A DNA stretch of 60,000 bases from Diphasiastrum complanatum. Its lineage: Eukaryota; Streptophyta; Lycopodiopsida; Lycopodiales; Lycopodiaceae. The DNA lies in the NCBI GenBank assembly GCA_029204225.1, contig CM055092.1, positions 86,976,537 to 87,036,536 on the forward strand. Direction: 5' to 3'. The notes under the pieces are model-generated. The model worked only from the letters and a program-made list of their open reading frames with translations, made no database searches and was not told where the DNA came from. Numbering within the stretch: the first letter of the stretch is position 1; every line of letters begins with the position of its first letter. Positions 46,231 through 58,064 of this stretch are shown piece after piece. The translations under genes and the position numbers were made by a program.

Positions 46231-47585
46231 GGAGTGAGGAGATTGAAGGAACGCCCATTCGCTTGGACCTAAGTGGTGGCAAAAAAGGTCCTCCAACAAT
46301 AACAACTAGGTAATACTAGTTCTAAGGTTTTTAATATACTATTGTTTAGAATTCTAGACAAAAGAAATTGATTGAGATTTTTTTCATCTATCACACAAAA
46401 GGTTAACACAAACTCTAAAGTGTGGATGGGATGTGAATTTATGGACCTAGTTGTAAATAACAAAAAGAAATAAAAAATATAATCTGAAGGGATTGGTAAG
46501 CACCTGTTTTAATGCATTAGTTGATTACCAATCTACCTAGTACCTATTGTAATGCTAGATGACACCCTTCACGTGGAAAGTACAAACTCTAGGCATCCTA
46601 AAAATCCAAGCCTAGTACCTTACAGGCTTACCCATATTGCATTCCTGAAAACTGGGATTCACCACTTTTTTATCACAAAATGATAGATGTAATAATGTCT
46701 AGTTAAACCCACTAAATCACAAATGCTGCAACTGATCAAAGATTATCAAACCAACTCCCCTCAACTTTCAAGTATACTACAGCCTTTCCAATAGCACACG
46801 GGTCAGGGATCTAGAATCTAGAAAGGTAAGCTCTTCTTTGGAACACCAATAGTTATCAATCATGGCTCTTTTAATGCCTTTAGGTAACTTACAAAATGTG
46901 ATTTAATTCGTCTGTCCCACAAATTTGTTGTCATCTCAAGCCATGGCAACTTGTGTGAGTTGCCAAGTGACCTGCCAAGCGCTCCAATATATTGCAATGG
47001 CCATGTGGCATGGCACAATGCTGAGTTGGCCTAAGCTTGATTTTTAGGTTTCGACTTTGACGTCAAAACATTGTTCGGAAAGCCGGCAAAGTATAGGAAT
47101 TAAATCTTCATATTCTCTTACAAATCGGCATCATGAAAATTTTAACGATTTTTTACATAAACATATAAAGACTTTTATGAGTAAGAGTCCTTAAAGAGTC
47201 GAGAAGCTTAAAAAATTGCTAGTATTCTTGGGATGACCCAAAAAAGGTTCCTTGAACATTGTCTCAAAGTACAAGTCACGAGCAATTGGCAATGGCTAAA
47301 TTTTTTTTATGTTTTTTTCTTACATGCATAGCATGATTATATAACATTGTAAGAGGTTGAGAATTCCTTACATGAGCGCATATGGGCCTCGACTCTCCCT
47401 TAGGCTTATCAAAGGGCTGAATGTTCAAAATCCCAGGCTTTACCCAACTTAAACATACATGTTAAGATTTATTTTCTCTTTGTCACTTGGTGATAAATAA
47501 ATTGTACCACACGACAAAAGCAATTTTTTTGCTAAATCACATGCCCTACAAAAACAACCTACCAAATACACACATTATTTATGTA

Positions 47586-47586
<1 letters not shown>
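46231..47586. other. Intergenic AT-rich sequence
   Basis: Nothing recognised. Confidence 0.5.

Positions 47587-47618
<32 letters not shown>
47587..47618. repeat. (TA)n microsatellite
   Basis: About 16 TA units, followed by GATATATAT. Confidence 0.97.
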
Positions 47619-47620
<2 letters not shown>

Positions 47621-47624
47621 TATA

Positions 47625-47770
47625 TATCATGGGCATAGCCAAGTTTTGGAGGTGGAGGCTTTGATGCCCAGAAACTTTCCTTCAGTTTCTACTCAAAACC
47701 AGCCAATTTTTTAAGGATTGTCAAATTTCGAAAAATGTGGCCTTCTGAATCGTCTTCTAGCTAGTAAGTT
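47625..47770. repeat. Dispersed repeat, copy 1
   Basis: It shares with 49138-49290 the order GGCATAG, CAAnTTTTGGAGG, GGCTTTGA, GAGTTTCTA/CAGTTTCTA, TTTTTAAGG, GTCAAAT and TTTCTGAATC. Class unknown. Confidence 0.65.
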
Positions 47771-49137
47771 TTTTCGTCTTCCAAATTAGCAAATACATTG
47801 AACTACCGTAACCTTAATTGGCTAAATCTCTACCCAACATAACCAAAGCACTAACATTTTCCAGAAGTCTCATAGAATGTATTTTCTACGGCCTCTCCCC
47901 CACCCCCATCAAGAAATTTTACCATGAAACATGTTAGATATAATAATAAATTAGTCTTCTATTGATGTAATTTTTATATAATATGGGGCAAAATTTGGGC
48001 ACTTATGAGATAAAATTTGACAAGTTCTAAATTTCTATGGTTCTTGAGTTACTATAACAAGCTTGATTGATGGATTCTACAGATTCTAGAACTTAAGATT
48101 TAGAATCATCTACAGATTCTACTATACATAGTATGTCCTAGAAAGAAAATACTTATGATTCTTTTGGAACTGAACAACTTTCAAATACAATTTTGGAGAA
48201 TGAATGTTGATGACATTATCACACTATGTTTAAAAATTGCTTCAAGACTTTCACATCAACTTCTTTGACACAATAACCACTCTTATTAGATAGGGCTGCC
48301 ATGGGGGAGCTTCAACAATTCTTATCCAACCAAGCTAATCTACGAGACCTTCTAGCATTGTAAACACCTCATGTTTCTTCTACAGATTCAAATCTTAAGG
48401 CGTATGTGGTGTAATTCCTTGACATTGGCCCGAGTATACCATGATGCCCATGATTGCCAAGGTAGTTTGTTTGGGAAAGGCATTAAATGCATAACTACCC
48501 AAGCAACTTAGAAACAAATTATACTATACATTTTGTTGTTTATGATGTAGTAATATGATTCAGCTAAAAAGTTCTGTTAGGGTGCGAAGTAGTTTAAAAT
48601 ATTAGCCATACCATCACTAAAAAAGGTCATTAGGTACATTTTTCTTGTTTGTATTTGAGATATAGTATCAATAAAAATCACGAAACTAGTAACTATTGAC
48701 TATGACCTAATGAAAGAATGTACATTTGTCTTCATGTGCAAATGCCTTTCTAAACTTAGAATAGTCCACTTTAGAGGTCTACCTAACTCTTGTTATAGAT
48801 TAATCGTCTTGGCCACTTTGTCACAAATTGTCCATTTCCAACTTGGAAGCGTCTTACTTGATTCCAATATGCCACAAGATCCAATTGTCACACCCCTATA
48901 GGAGGAGCAACAAGCCCTTGCTCTAGATGCATCTATTGTGACTCAAAAACCTATTGCCATCACTATGGAACGAGATGAAACATTCAAGGATCGAAGGTCA
49001 TGCAATTAAATGACATGCAAGATCCTCCAGTTGGGAAAGTCCTACAAATAAATAAAAACACTAAAGACCATATTTTTTCAAAGTTGAATGCTTTACTAAA
49101 TAAACAAATGAAATTTTCACATATATTTATGTACATT
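47771..49137. other. Intergenic AT-rich sequence
   Basis: Nothing recognised. The short frames at 48710-48901 and 49000-49227 have no supporting motif. Confidence 0.5.
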
Positions 49138-49330
49138 ATATATGTCACAGGCATAGGCAAATTTTGGAGGGTAGGCTTTGACTTAGGGTTTTGGAAACCT
49201 CCCATTGAGTTTCTATCCAAAATCTAGCTTTGTTTTAAGGCTCGTCAAATATTGAAAACTGTGTCTTTCTGAATCTTCCAACTCATAACACTTGTGAAAT
49301 GAAATCCTCTTAGCTAGTAAGTTTTTTCTA
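49138..49330. repeat. Dispersed repeat, copy 2
   Basis: Partner of 47625-47770. Both are preceded by TATATATGTCA or TATATATCA and followed by GCTAGTAAGTTTTTTC. Confidence 0.65.
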
Positions 49331-49990
49331 TTGATTAAAAATCAATATAAAATTTTACTAGCTAAGAGGAATTTTCACATTTAAGAAAGTGAAATGTGAG
49401 ATAATACCAAATCTTAAAGTCCGTAAAACTTTTCAAAAGCAATTTATAGCTCAAAATGTTCATAAAGGATTTCAGACATCACATTACATCTTGTAAAAAA
49501 TGAAAATTTATGGGCCATAAAAATATTTTCAGTTATAATGTAATATGCCAAGACAAACCTTTACGCTTGGGAAAAGTCTTTTTGATGACCTTTACACAGG
49601 GTTCAATGGCAGTTCAATTATACCTCGGCCTAATAGCCTCGCCATAATTTTATGGCAATTTCATTGGGTGCAAAGAGATAACAATCTATGACCGAATCAA
49701 TCACCCACACAATTGAGTGCTTTGAAGCTAAGGAATGAGTGCCCCAATACAAAGCTATCTCAGATATTGTATATATCTTGCTTTCTCAGAATGAAAGAGT
49801 ACCATATATAACTAGGACTCGGTGACGATTAGCCCAACTATCTAGAGGCTTAGAGAGAGAAGAAAACAAAGGAACCATAAAAGAAATGGTTAAGGATTGT
49901 ATTTCTAACTCTCTCCCTTAATCATTAATGTTTCCAAAAGTAGTTACTACATTCATGGAACATGCCTCCATGACTGAATAACAAGCTATT
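49331..49990. other. Intergenic sequence
   Basis: Nothing recognised. Confidence 0.5.
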
Positions 49991-51260
49991 GGGCTCTCTA
50001 AGGTCACTACACTTCCTTTGTACCCAATTTTCCTGTTGTGGTTTTTTTTACCTAACTTTGCTTACCCATATCCCTGCCAGAACTCATCCATTTTGCACCA
50101 TATTAGTACATATAGGCTCATTTTCATGTTTCTTAGAAGCAGAAGAGACAACTCAAAAATCCTATCCCATTTGGTTTGAATGAACCTTACCACACTAATG
50201 ACACAAGGCAGCCCACATTATAAGCCCTAATTGTACATTTTTCAAAGTACTTGATGTCTTTGAACAAAATTGCATAGCAATTAGTCCCACCAACCTATAA
50301 CAGTTACAGAAACCAGTCACAATTGTCAAATCAAGCTATTGGGCTCCCCAAGGTTGATACACTTCTTTTGTACCCAATTTCCCTATTGCAATTTTATGAC
50401 TTAACTTTGCCAACCCATATCTCGGCTGCAACTCATCCATTTTGTGCCATATTAGTTCATTTTATTGTTTCCTAGTAGATAGAACAGATGGCTCAAAAAT
50501 TAAATCATATTTGGTTTGAACGGGCCCTACCACATAGGTATCCCATATTGTAAGCCCTAATTATACATTTTTTGAAGTATTTGATGTTTTTGAACAGAAT
50601 AGGCCAAATTCACACAACAATTCGTCCTAATATTTCATAATAGCTATAGGAACCTATGACAATCGTCAAAACATGGGCACTCTATGGTCACCACAGTTCT
50701 TTTGTACTCAATTTTAATATTGTAGTTTTCTAACCTAACTTTGCCAACCCATATCTTTGCTACAACTCATCCATTTTGTACCATCTTAGTACCTATAGAT
50801 TTTTTTAAATTTTTTTTTCCTAGTAGCCAATCAAATAGCTCAAACATTTGATCTCATTTGGTCTACATGGGCCATGCCATACTAATGTCACAAGGTAGTC
50901 CTAATTCTACATTTTTTTTTTATGTACTTTACTTTTCTGAATAGAATAGGCTAAAATCACACAACAATTAGTCATGTTGGTCCATAACGGCTATATTAAA
51001 CTTGCAACAATCATTGATATGAATTGGGCTCTCTATGATCACTACACTTCCTTCGTACATGGTTTCCTTGTTGCAATTTTTTGACATAAGTTTGTTGACT
51101 CATATATTTGCTAGGATTCATCCATTTTGCACCATATTAGTACCTACAAATTCATTTTGTTGTTGCCTAGTAGCAAGAACATACGACTCAAAAATCCAAT
51201 TCCATGGTCTGAATGGGCCTGGCCAGCCACACTAGTGTCACAAGGTAGTCCACCTTATGT
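49991..51260. repeat. Tandem array, four copies of a roughly 345 bp unit
   Basis: Units start at 49991, 50341, 50675 and 51026 (spacing 350, 334, 351); the last is partial. Shared landmarks in order: GGGCTCTCTAAGGTCACTACA, CCCATATCT, AACTCATCCATTTTG, CACCATATTAGTACCTA, CTAATTnTACATTTTT and TGAACAGAATAGG. No open frame is conserved across units. Related single copies lie at 56107-56475 and, inverted and partial, at 53040-53160. Confidence 0.9.
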
Positions 51261-51685
51261 TCCCTCTTCTTTCCAATGCATAAGCCATTTCTTTGTATTT
51301 TCCCATTAATTTCATTTGCTTGACAACATCTAAACAATCTTCATAGAAGGTGGAATCACAATCACACTCATACTCATAGTTTGAATCCATTGTGAAGTGA
51401 TTCTTCAAGAAAATAAAAAACTAAGCAAAAAAAGTCACTCTTTTTGATTAAATTCCTATTCTACTATTCTCCCTAAACGTTTTAGTGCTTCAGAAATAAT
51501 CTAAAGGGTATTTAAACTTGAATTCCTAACCTTGCCTTATATAGATTTATTATTATAAAAACAGCTCCCAAGGCTTGAGGTTTGAAAATCTAATTAAGTG
51601 TCAAGATATAAAAAACCTAATATCACTTGGAATTTAGACAAAAATTAATAAGCTGGGCCTAACGCACTCGTAAGTTCTAAATCCA
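51261..51685. other. Intergenic AT-rich sequence
   Basis: Nothing recognised. Confidence 0.5.
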
Positions 51686-51708
51686 CCCCCCCCCCCCCCC
51701 CCCCTCCC

Positions 51709-51751
<43 letters not shown>
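51686..51751. repeat. Poly-C tract followed by (CT)n
   Basis: About 33 C with one T interruption, then about 15 CT units. A further GA tract lies at 51908-51936. Confidence 0.97.
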
Positions 51752-51754
<3 letters not shown>

Positions 51755-51788
51755 CTTTGGCGCTGGTATACGTTACGTTCTGTGAACG

Positions 51789-51845
51789 ACGGCTGACGCT
51801 GAGGATGTGCAGCCCCTTGTTTGCGACAATGGATGTGGCATCGTG
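51789..51845 (+). pseudogene. Actin N-terminal fragment 1
   Basis: It encodes [18 protein letters not shown], the conserved N-terminus of plant actin, with ACG in place of the start codon. Similarity stops at about codon 19, close to the first coding intron of plant actin genes. It is followed by GA-rich sequence. Not functional. Confidence 0.88.
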
Positions 51846-51903
51846 GTTGCGAGAGACAGAAAGAGAACTGGATCGCGATCTGTGCCTACGAGAGAGAGAG
51901 AGA

Positions 51904-51938
<35 letters not shown>

Positions 51939-52045
51939 TGGATCTTCCAGGCCTTGTTGCTGATTTCGTTGCCTTTGATCTTCACTTGGAAGCGACCATT
52001 TCGGCTGGATATAATCGACCATTTCGGCTAGATATATAAGTTCCA

Positions 52046-52135
52046 ATGGCAGATTCAGAAGATGTTCAGCCACTTGTATGTGACAATGGATCGAGCATGG
52101 TCAAGGCGGGATGTGCAGGAGATGAGGCTCCTTGA
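52046..52135 (+). pseudogene. Actin N-terminal fragment 2
   Basis: ATG 52046 opens [20 protein letters not shown] and continues AGCAGDEAP to a TGA after 29 codons. It reads without a break across codons 20/21, where plant actin genes normally have an intron, so it probably derives from a spliced transcript. A tandem CGACCATTTCGGCT unit (51994-52035) lies just upstream. Confidence 0.9.
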
Positions 52136-52192
52136 GCAGGTTTTTCTCAGCACTGTGTGAGCTCCCCGACATACAGGAGTTATGGTTGAAAT

Positions 52193-52313
52193 AAGAACAT
52201 TTTTGTTCACCTCCCAGTCAGTCAATGAAGGACATCCAGATAAACTTGTGATCAGATTTCTGACGTTGTCCTTGATGTTTGCCTTGCACAAGATCCTGAC
52301 AGCAAGACCAGTA
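52193..52313 (+). pseudogene. S-adenosylmethionine synthetase N-terminal fragment
   Basis: It encodes FLFTSQSVNEGHPDKL, then after a 1 nt deletion DQISDVVLDVCLAQDPDSKT, the conserved N-terminus of plant SAM synthetase. Only about 40 codons are present. It begins about 60 bp after actin fragment 2. Confidence 0.9.
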
Positions 52314-53039
52314 TGGTGATTCAAGGACACATTTTAGAAGATCTTCAATTGTTGGCTGCACAGCTTGGTAAACAGCATAAACCTATCAATGATTTTTTTT
52401 GAAGTTCTTGAATGTGCAAGTAATAGTTTCTTTTAACAGATTTCTTGCAGCTTTGTGATTGAACTTTGCTGTTGAAGCTTTGTTTTGCTTTTGGATCTAA
52501 CTTAGCAACTTCCAGCTGGCTGAATTCTTGCAGATCTTCTGAACTGGTGGTATACTGGCTCTTCTCTGCTATTTTCGGATATGCAACAACTTCTCTCAAC
52601 AGCAGAATTTCTTAGAAATTGGAATGCTTAGATATTTCTTTGATGCTTTAACTTGAAACTTCCTTTCTTGAGAATGATTCCTCTATGCAGGTTCAGCAAA
52701 ACATAGTAGATCTGCTCATAGGGTGGCAATCACAGATTCTTTTGATCTTCTTATTATAGGTGCTAGTACCTTCTTTTACAGATTTCTTTGATCTTCTTGT
52801 AGGTGCTGATAGTGTCTCTCATAAATTTTCTTTGCTTTCTGCTGCATCTTGTAATCAGTAAATTATCAGATTAACTTCCTGGTACGTATAAGCAGTAAAG
52901 TAAGGGGCCTGGATGGCAGGGCTTAACCCTGCAGAGGTTCAAATCCTGTTCCCTTGAATAGAAAACTTGAAGCAGAGCTAATGTGCTAAGCCTAGCACAT
53001 GACATGAAAGAACTAGGGTGACTTCAGAGATCCCAATCG
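52314..53039. other. Intergenic sequence with a tRNA-like foldback
   Basis: At 52902-52955, AAGGGG can pair with TCCCTT, enclosing a 5 bp stem with a 7 nt loop (GCAGG GCTTAAC CCTGC, 52916-52932) and a B-box-like AGGTTCAAATCCT. The D arm is missing, C replaces U33 and the anticodon position would read TTA, so this is not a functional tRNA gene. It may be a tRNA-derived SINE or tRNA pseudogene. Confidence 0.5.
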
Positions 53040-53160
53040 CTCAGTCTAACCATTGACACAAGTTCCTATGACCATTATGGACTTGTAGGACCAATTGTTG
53101 TGCGATTTTAGCCTATTCTATTTAGAAATGTCAACTACATCAAAACATGTACAATTAGGT
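53040..53160 (-). repeat. Inverted partial copy of the 345 bp repeat unit
   Basis: Its reverse complement contains CCTAATTGTACAT, GAATAGGCTAAAATC, CACAACAATTGGTCCT and CATAGGAACTTGTG, as in the array units and in 56107-56475. Confidence 0.85.
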
Positions 53161-53392
53161 ATGTGGATCTATTTCATTTATCAAGCACATTGTACAAGAG
53201 GAGTTAATTCCATATAAACTCGGCCATTCTAAGGAAAACATCAAGATAATATTTGCAACATTGCAAAGCCTTGGTGTCTAGCTCGACATTTGAGAATATT
53301 CAAGAGGGGCCTAACTTGGATCAAGACACAAATATTCTAATTATTCGAATTCTGGTGAGTTGAAGTGATGCTTAATTCCAACACCCCACCTT

Positions 53393-54271
53393 AAGCTTAA
53401 CTCTTGGGATCCCGAGTGAAAGTAAGCAAGCTACATAATGCAATGACAGAGGCTTAGTCAAGATATTAGCCAACATAACTTAATTCGACATCCTTATTCT
53501 GAACTTTCTCTCTAAGAAAATAAAATTAAACTTCAATGTGTTTAGTTTTAGAGTGAGTTTGTGGGTTCAGAGATAGAGCAATGCAGCTCTGATTGTCGCA
53601 ATATAGTATAGTTGGACTGATTTGAGAGATCATAAGATCCTGAAGCAATTTTCTGAGCCAGATAATTTCCTTCATTGTAGAGGTAGCTACGACATATTAC
53701 GATTTTGTGGAGGACAAGAAAATACACTTCTACTATCGACTATTCCACGAAATGGGTCCTCTTGCTAGAAAGCAAAGATAGCCAGATGTGAATTTTCTTG
53801 TGTCCACATTACCAGCCCAATCAAAGTCAAAATAAGTAAGTAATGTTAAAGCATCCTCTGTATTTCCATTATAACACAAAGCATAGTGCTTAGTGGCTTG
53901 AATGTATCTTAGTACTCTGAGTAGAGCCTTCCAGTGAGGTAGGTCATGATTTGACATAAACTGTGACAATGTGCTAATTGTAACTACCAGATCAAGCCTG
54001 GTGCAGACCATGGCAAACATGATCGATCCGACTATTGACTGATAGGGGTGAGGTATTTTCACATCTCGTTCTTCTCTGCATCAGTTTTTGGGCACATATC
54101 CTTTGACAGTTTGAATCTTGGATCCATAGGCGAGTCTATTGACTTACGATTTTCCATGCCATACCTGTAGAGTACACTGGTTAGATACCTTTCTTGACCG
54201 CTACTTCTCTTCGCTTTGTCTCTAGTTATCTCAATTTTCAGAAGGTAGTGCATAGGACCTGAATCAGTCAT
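53393..54271 (-). pseudogene. copia-4 RT C-terminus and RNase H
   Basis: Minus-strand motifs: MHYLLKIEITRD, ERYLTSVLYRYGMEN, then YQSIVGSIMFAMVCTRLDL (usual copia YR..VGSLMYLm.TRPD), SQFMSN, HWKALLRVLRYI and DFDWAGNVDTRKFTSGY, followed by a broken RNase H ending in YFLREKVQNKDVEL. Several stops. Confidence 0.9.
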
Positions 54272-54289
54272 TTTGAATTCCTTCTACAA

Positions 54290-54660
54290 AAGTGTGAACT
54301 TCTTCCTCAAGAAGAGGCGAGTCGATACATCTATCGTTTCGTATAGACCCATAAGAATGTACCATGCCTCTTTGGAGATGGAACAATTAGCTACGTGAGC
54401 TATTTGTGAATCTTTGAGATTCAGAGATACAATGGCAAGAGCTTTGCGATCCTTAGCTTCCTAGGCAGTTAGCATGTCTGGTTCAGCCGGCTTGGCTATT
54501 GAACTTTTGACATATCTCCAGAGTTCTTTTTTCTGTGAGTATCATCTTCATCTTGAACCTCCACATGTGAAATTCATCATCGTTGAACTTGTTGAACAAG
54601 CGGATTTCTAAAGATGTTCCTTCCACGATGAATGATCTAAGTATAGTAAAATAGTTTCAA
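54290..54660 (-). pseudogene. copia-4 Gag remnant
   Basis: It lies just downstream of the primer site. Minus-strand fragments such as HVEVQDEDDTHRKK and ISKIHK are broken by many stops. Assignment rests mainly on position. Confidence 0.5.
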
Positions 54661-54685
54661 ATACTAATAGTAGTTTGGAACGAAT

Positions 54686-54697
54686 GCTCTTATACCA
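54686..54697 (-). other. copia-4 primer-binding site
   Basis: The minus strand reads TGGTATAAGAGC, three bases from the LTR end, matching the initiator-Met site TGGTATCAGAGC at 11 of 12 positions. Confidence 0.85.
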
Positions 54698-54700
54698 CTT

Positions 54701-55549
54701 TGTTAGAGGGCTCTCGAAGATATTAGTGTGGAATAGGAAATAGAGCTCCAACATAGAGAACATTACAGGATCTTTACCAAACTACAACATCAACATTGAC
54801 TTAGATCGAATGGAGGAATGTCTAGTAGGTGTCAAAGGCAACCATGAAGGGAGCGAAAAACAATTAGGCACCTGAGATAGCCATGCTTCCTTCAAGATTA
54901 GACATTCTGAATTGAGTGAGTGTCAATTGAGAAAGAAAATTATCATATAGCATTCAATATGGAATACACATAAAAAAATAGAGAGTTCGAATTAAGCTTA
55001 TTGTGAATACAACGATCAAATCACGATCCTATGCCCAAGAATGGTTTACAATAGTGTCGCATTGTGTGCAGTGATCTTACTTAGCTAGCTACAGATTAAA
55101 TAACTATCTCTATTTCTTGAATGGCTTTCACTCTCTTGGATATCTCTGATTATGAGGAATCAGATAATTCTAAGACACAATGGAGTTCACGAAAGAACTC
55201 TGATTCACTCTTCTCCACTTGCATCATCACATCATTCTTCTTCTTACATATGCTCGTGAATTGTTGTTATGTATATACACATGAAATAGTTACAATGACT
55301 GTGTGGGCAACGAGCATGAAACAATGTAGTTACTAAAAGGTACTAAAGTGAACTGTGACGTGATCCGCATCGGGACGGGGCAGTGTGGATGATGTGGACC
55401 TCAAACTCGAAGACTTTGAATTTGAAGTAGGTCAAAGAAGATGTAGAACTCTAAGACCTCGAACTCAAAGAGTTCGTCGTCGATCCTGCTTCTGCTCTAG
55501 TTGATTGATTGCACAGACGTTCAATTTCAGAGAGTAAGGCTGTAGTGTT

Positions 55550-55620
<71 letters not shown>

Positions 55621-55732
55621 CATAGTGTATTGGTGCTCAAGAATTGAGATGAACTTGAATGACTCGTGTTGTGATGACTCGAATTCTAATGATTCAAATT
55701 CTGGTGAGTTGGAGTGATGCTTAATTCCAACA
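54701..55732 (-). repeat. copia-4 5' LTR with internal (GA)n
   Basis: About 1,030 bp, with TGTTAG and TTCCAACA at its plus-strand ends. It contains a 59 bp GA microsatellite at 55555-55613. Its last 40 bp match 53344-53383. Confidence 0.8.
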
Positions 55733-56106
55733 AAAGAGTCATCCAAACATTTCTACAAGAAATGATGTGCATCACCAATTCTTCGTCAAGCATCCATCAA
55801 GGCTTAGCAAGTCTACATCAACAAGTCTACTCCAATTTTGGTCCAAAAGCATTTACATTGCCATACCTGATTTTTTTTGCACTTTTTTTTTTATGGTAAA
55901 AATGCTTTAAGCAGGGATAGTGTCATGTGCTAGGCTTAACAAATAATATTTTGGCTTTGAAGGGGATTAATAAATCATTTGTGCCCCTCTTAGACCCCTC
56001 CAAGCTAATAATTAGGCCATAATGAGATAATAATGGTAGATGGGAGATGACAATGGTAGGTGAACTTTTAGAGACAGTTAACTTGTGGAGGTTCTTCTTA
56101 CGTAAA
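55733..56106. other. Intergenic sequence
   Basis: Nothing recognised. A T-run lies near 55871-55895. Confidence 0.5.
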
Positions 56107-56475
56107 CCCGCATAATGGCTATAGGAACTTGTGTTAATCATTGGATTGAGCTAGTTGGCTCTCTAAGGTCACTACACTCCTTTCGTATCTAAATTCTCTG
56201 TCGCAATTTTCTGACCTAACTTTGCTGACCCATATCTCTACTAGAACTCACCCATTATGTGCCATGTGAGTACCTACAAGTTCATTTTGATTTTTTCTAG
56301 TAGCCTGAACAAACGGCTCAAAAATCTAATCTCATTTGGTCAAGATGACTCTGCCATACATAATGACGCAATGTGGCCCATATTACAAGCCCTAATTATT
56401 GTAGTCTTTTTAACATAGTTGACGTTTGTGAATAGAATAGGCTTTCACAACAATTGGTCCTATTGGTCCACAACA
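56107..56475. repeat. Single dispersed copy of the 345 bp repeat unit
   Basis: It contains CATAATGGCTATAGGAACTT, GGCTCTCTAAGGTCACTACA, CCCATATCTCTACTAGAACTC and AGAATAGGCTTTCACAACAA, in the same order as the array at 49991-51260. Confidence 0.88.
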
Positions 56476-58064
56476 ATATGGATGAAAGATCATAAACAAA
56501 TAGAGATGAAATTACGAGGAGATCCAATAGAGAAGAGCATATGCCAACTCAAAGATTTAAGATAAATTTGGCATTCTTGACTTGAATATTTGTAAAGCCA
56601 GTAACTAAAGATATATGAGAAATCAAAAGAACTAAAAAAAGGGAGACACCATGCAAATCATGTGTCTCCAAAAACCTTGTAGGTTGGTGCTTAAGCCCAT
56701 TGACAATTATTGTTTTGCAATCCAAAGTCGGATTGTTGTACTAGGAGAAGTCATCAATATAAGCATTATGGATATAGAAAAACAGGTAATGGTTGGATGA
56801 ACTCCATTAAGAATTTTACAGGTAGAACTTTATCTCGTCAACAATTAGTTTCTTAGTTGATGTGTCATTGAGGCAACAAAATCAACCTATTGCCAAGAAA
56901 TAACAAGAAGCAATGTGCAACAATATATTATGTGTGTGTGTAGAAGTGCATAAGATACATGCAATACTTCAACAATAGGTTGCATTCTAGATGACATATG
57001 AATTATGGTGTAGTGATGGTTAGCTATTTGCAAGAATTAGTCTTAGCTTTGGTCAATTAGAACTTTTGTACTCTTAATCATAGATGATTATTCCTTTTGT
57101 ACAATGTAGTTATAAAGCTCCTAGTTTCTTGTGAGTTGTCAACTTACTTGGCTAATGAGTGATGCACAAGATCTTTGCACTGTATTTGATATGTCAATTT
57201 GAGAGATTTTTTTTATACATAGTAAAAGGATATAATTCCAACAATAAGAATCAAACTGTAACATTATCTATTAATCAAATAGCCCATTTTTGTATCACGA
57301 CCAACCATTTTGATCCTTTTGCTTTAGATGACTTTTGTCTCCAATTTTAGTCTATTAGTAATGATAATAGAAGGAAATTCCAAAATACATTATGCAAATT
57401 CTTGAAATAGAAGATTGTTTACAACAACTATAGGGCTTCATTGACAAAGGAACAAAAAACTGTGTGTGTAAGCTGAAGATAACGTTGTTTGCTTTAGAAT
57501 ATTGTGCTCTTAGTGCATGGTATGTTGAGATTGACAATCCCGTCCAAAAAGTCATATTTTTCAAAGGAAAACTTGTTATCATTGGCTTATGCACTCTCCA
57601 TGCCACATGGCTAGCAATCATTGGCTTGTTTGCTACAATGGTTACTGGCAACCTGTACATGAGTCTCTTTCAAACTATATGTGCTAGAGTTGTTCATTTA
57701 GAGTTTATTAAGACTTTCAAAACTTTCTATCTAAGGGTGCCTTTTGTGTGCATAACTTTCTTATCACTACAACCTCTACATTTAAGAGATGATTTTCACC
57801 GAGGATTAGGCTTGAAGTATAGGATAACACCCATAGGGTGCATGTAGGTGAAAAAATGACAAGGTTGCTAAGGGTTTAGGGCTTAGGGTAGGCAGAGAGG
57901 ATGTTTCATTACTTATTTGTGATTATTAAAAAGGGTCAATTATATTTGAACCGATGAACCAAAAAATCTTTGTAGGCATTGGAAAATTCCAGACCTAGAA
58001 GCTTGCTTTAAGCCATAGATGCTCCTTTGTAGATGACAAACTTTGTTCTCCAACCCGAGCTTGA
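56476..58064. other. Intergenic AT-rich sequence
   Basis: No supported gene. A 127-codon plus-strand frame (57464-57847) has no recognisable motif. Confidence 0.5.

Larger units (their letters stand above)
53290..55732 (-). mobile_element. copia-4: internally deleted copia element with truncated 3' LTR
   Basis: Minus strand. The 5' LTR is 54701-55732 (TGTTGGAATTAAGC start, CTAACA end), with primer site TGGTATAAGAGC at 54686-54697, then Gag remnant, RT C-terminus and RNase H, polypurine-like AAGGTGGGG (about 53384-53392) and the first roughly 90 bp of the 3' LTR (ending 53383). The middle of the element (protease, integrase, most of RT) is deleted. Confidence 0.82.

Noticed and set aside
49991-51260. 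CRISPR-like array
   Set aside because: Units are about 345 bp, diverged throughout and without a short-repeat/spacer pattern; the genome is eukaryotic.
57464-57847. 127-codon plus-strand frame
   Set aside because: No recognisable motif and no supporting context in AT-rich DNA.
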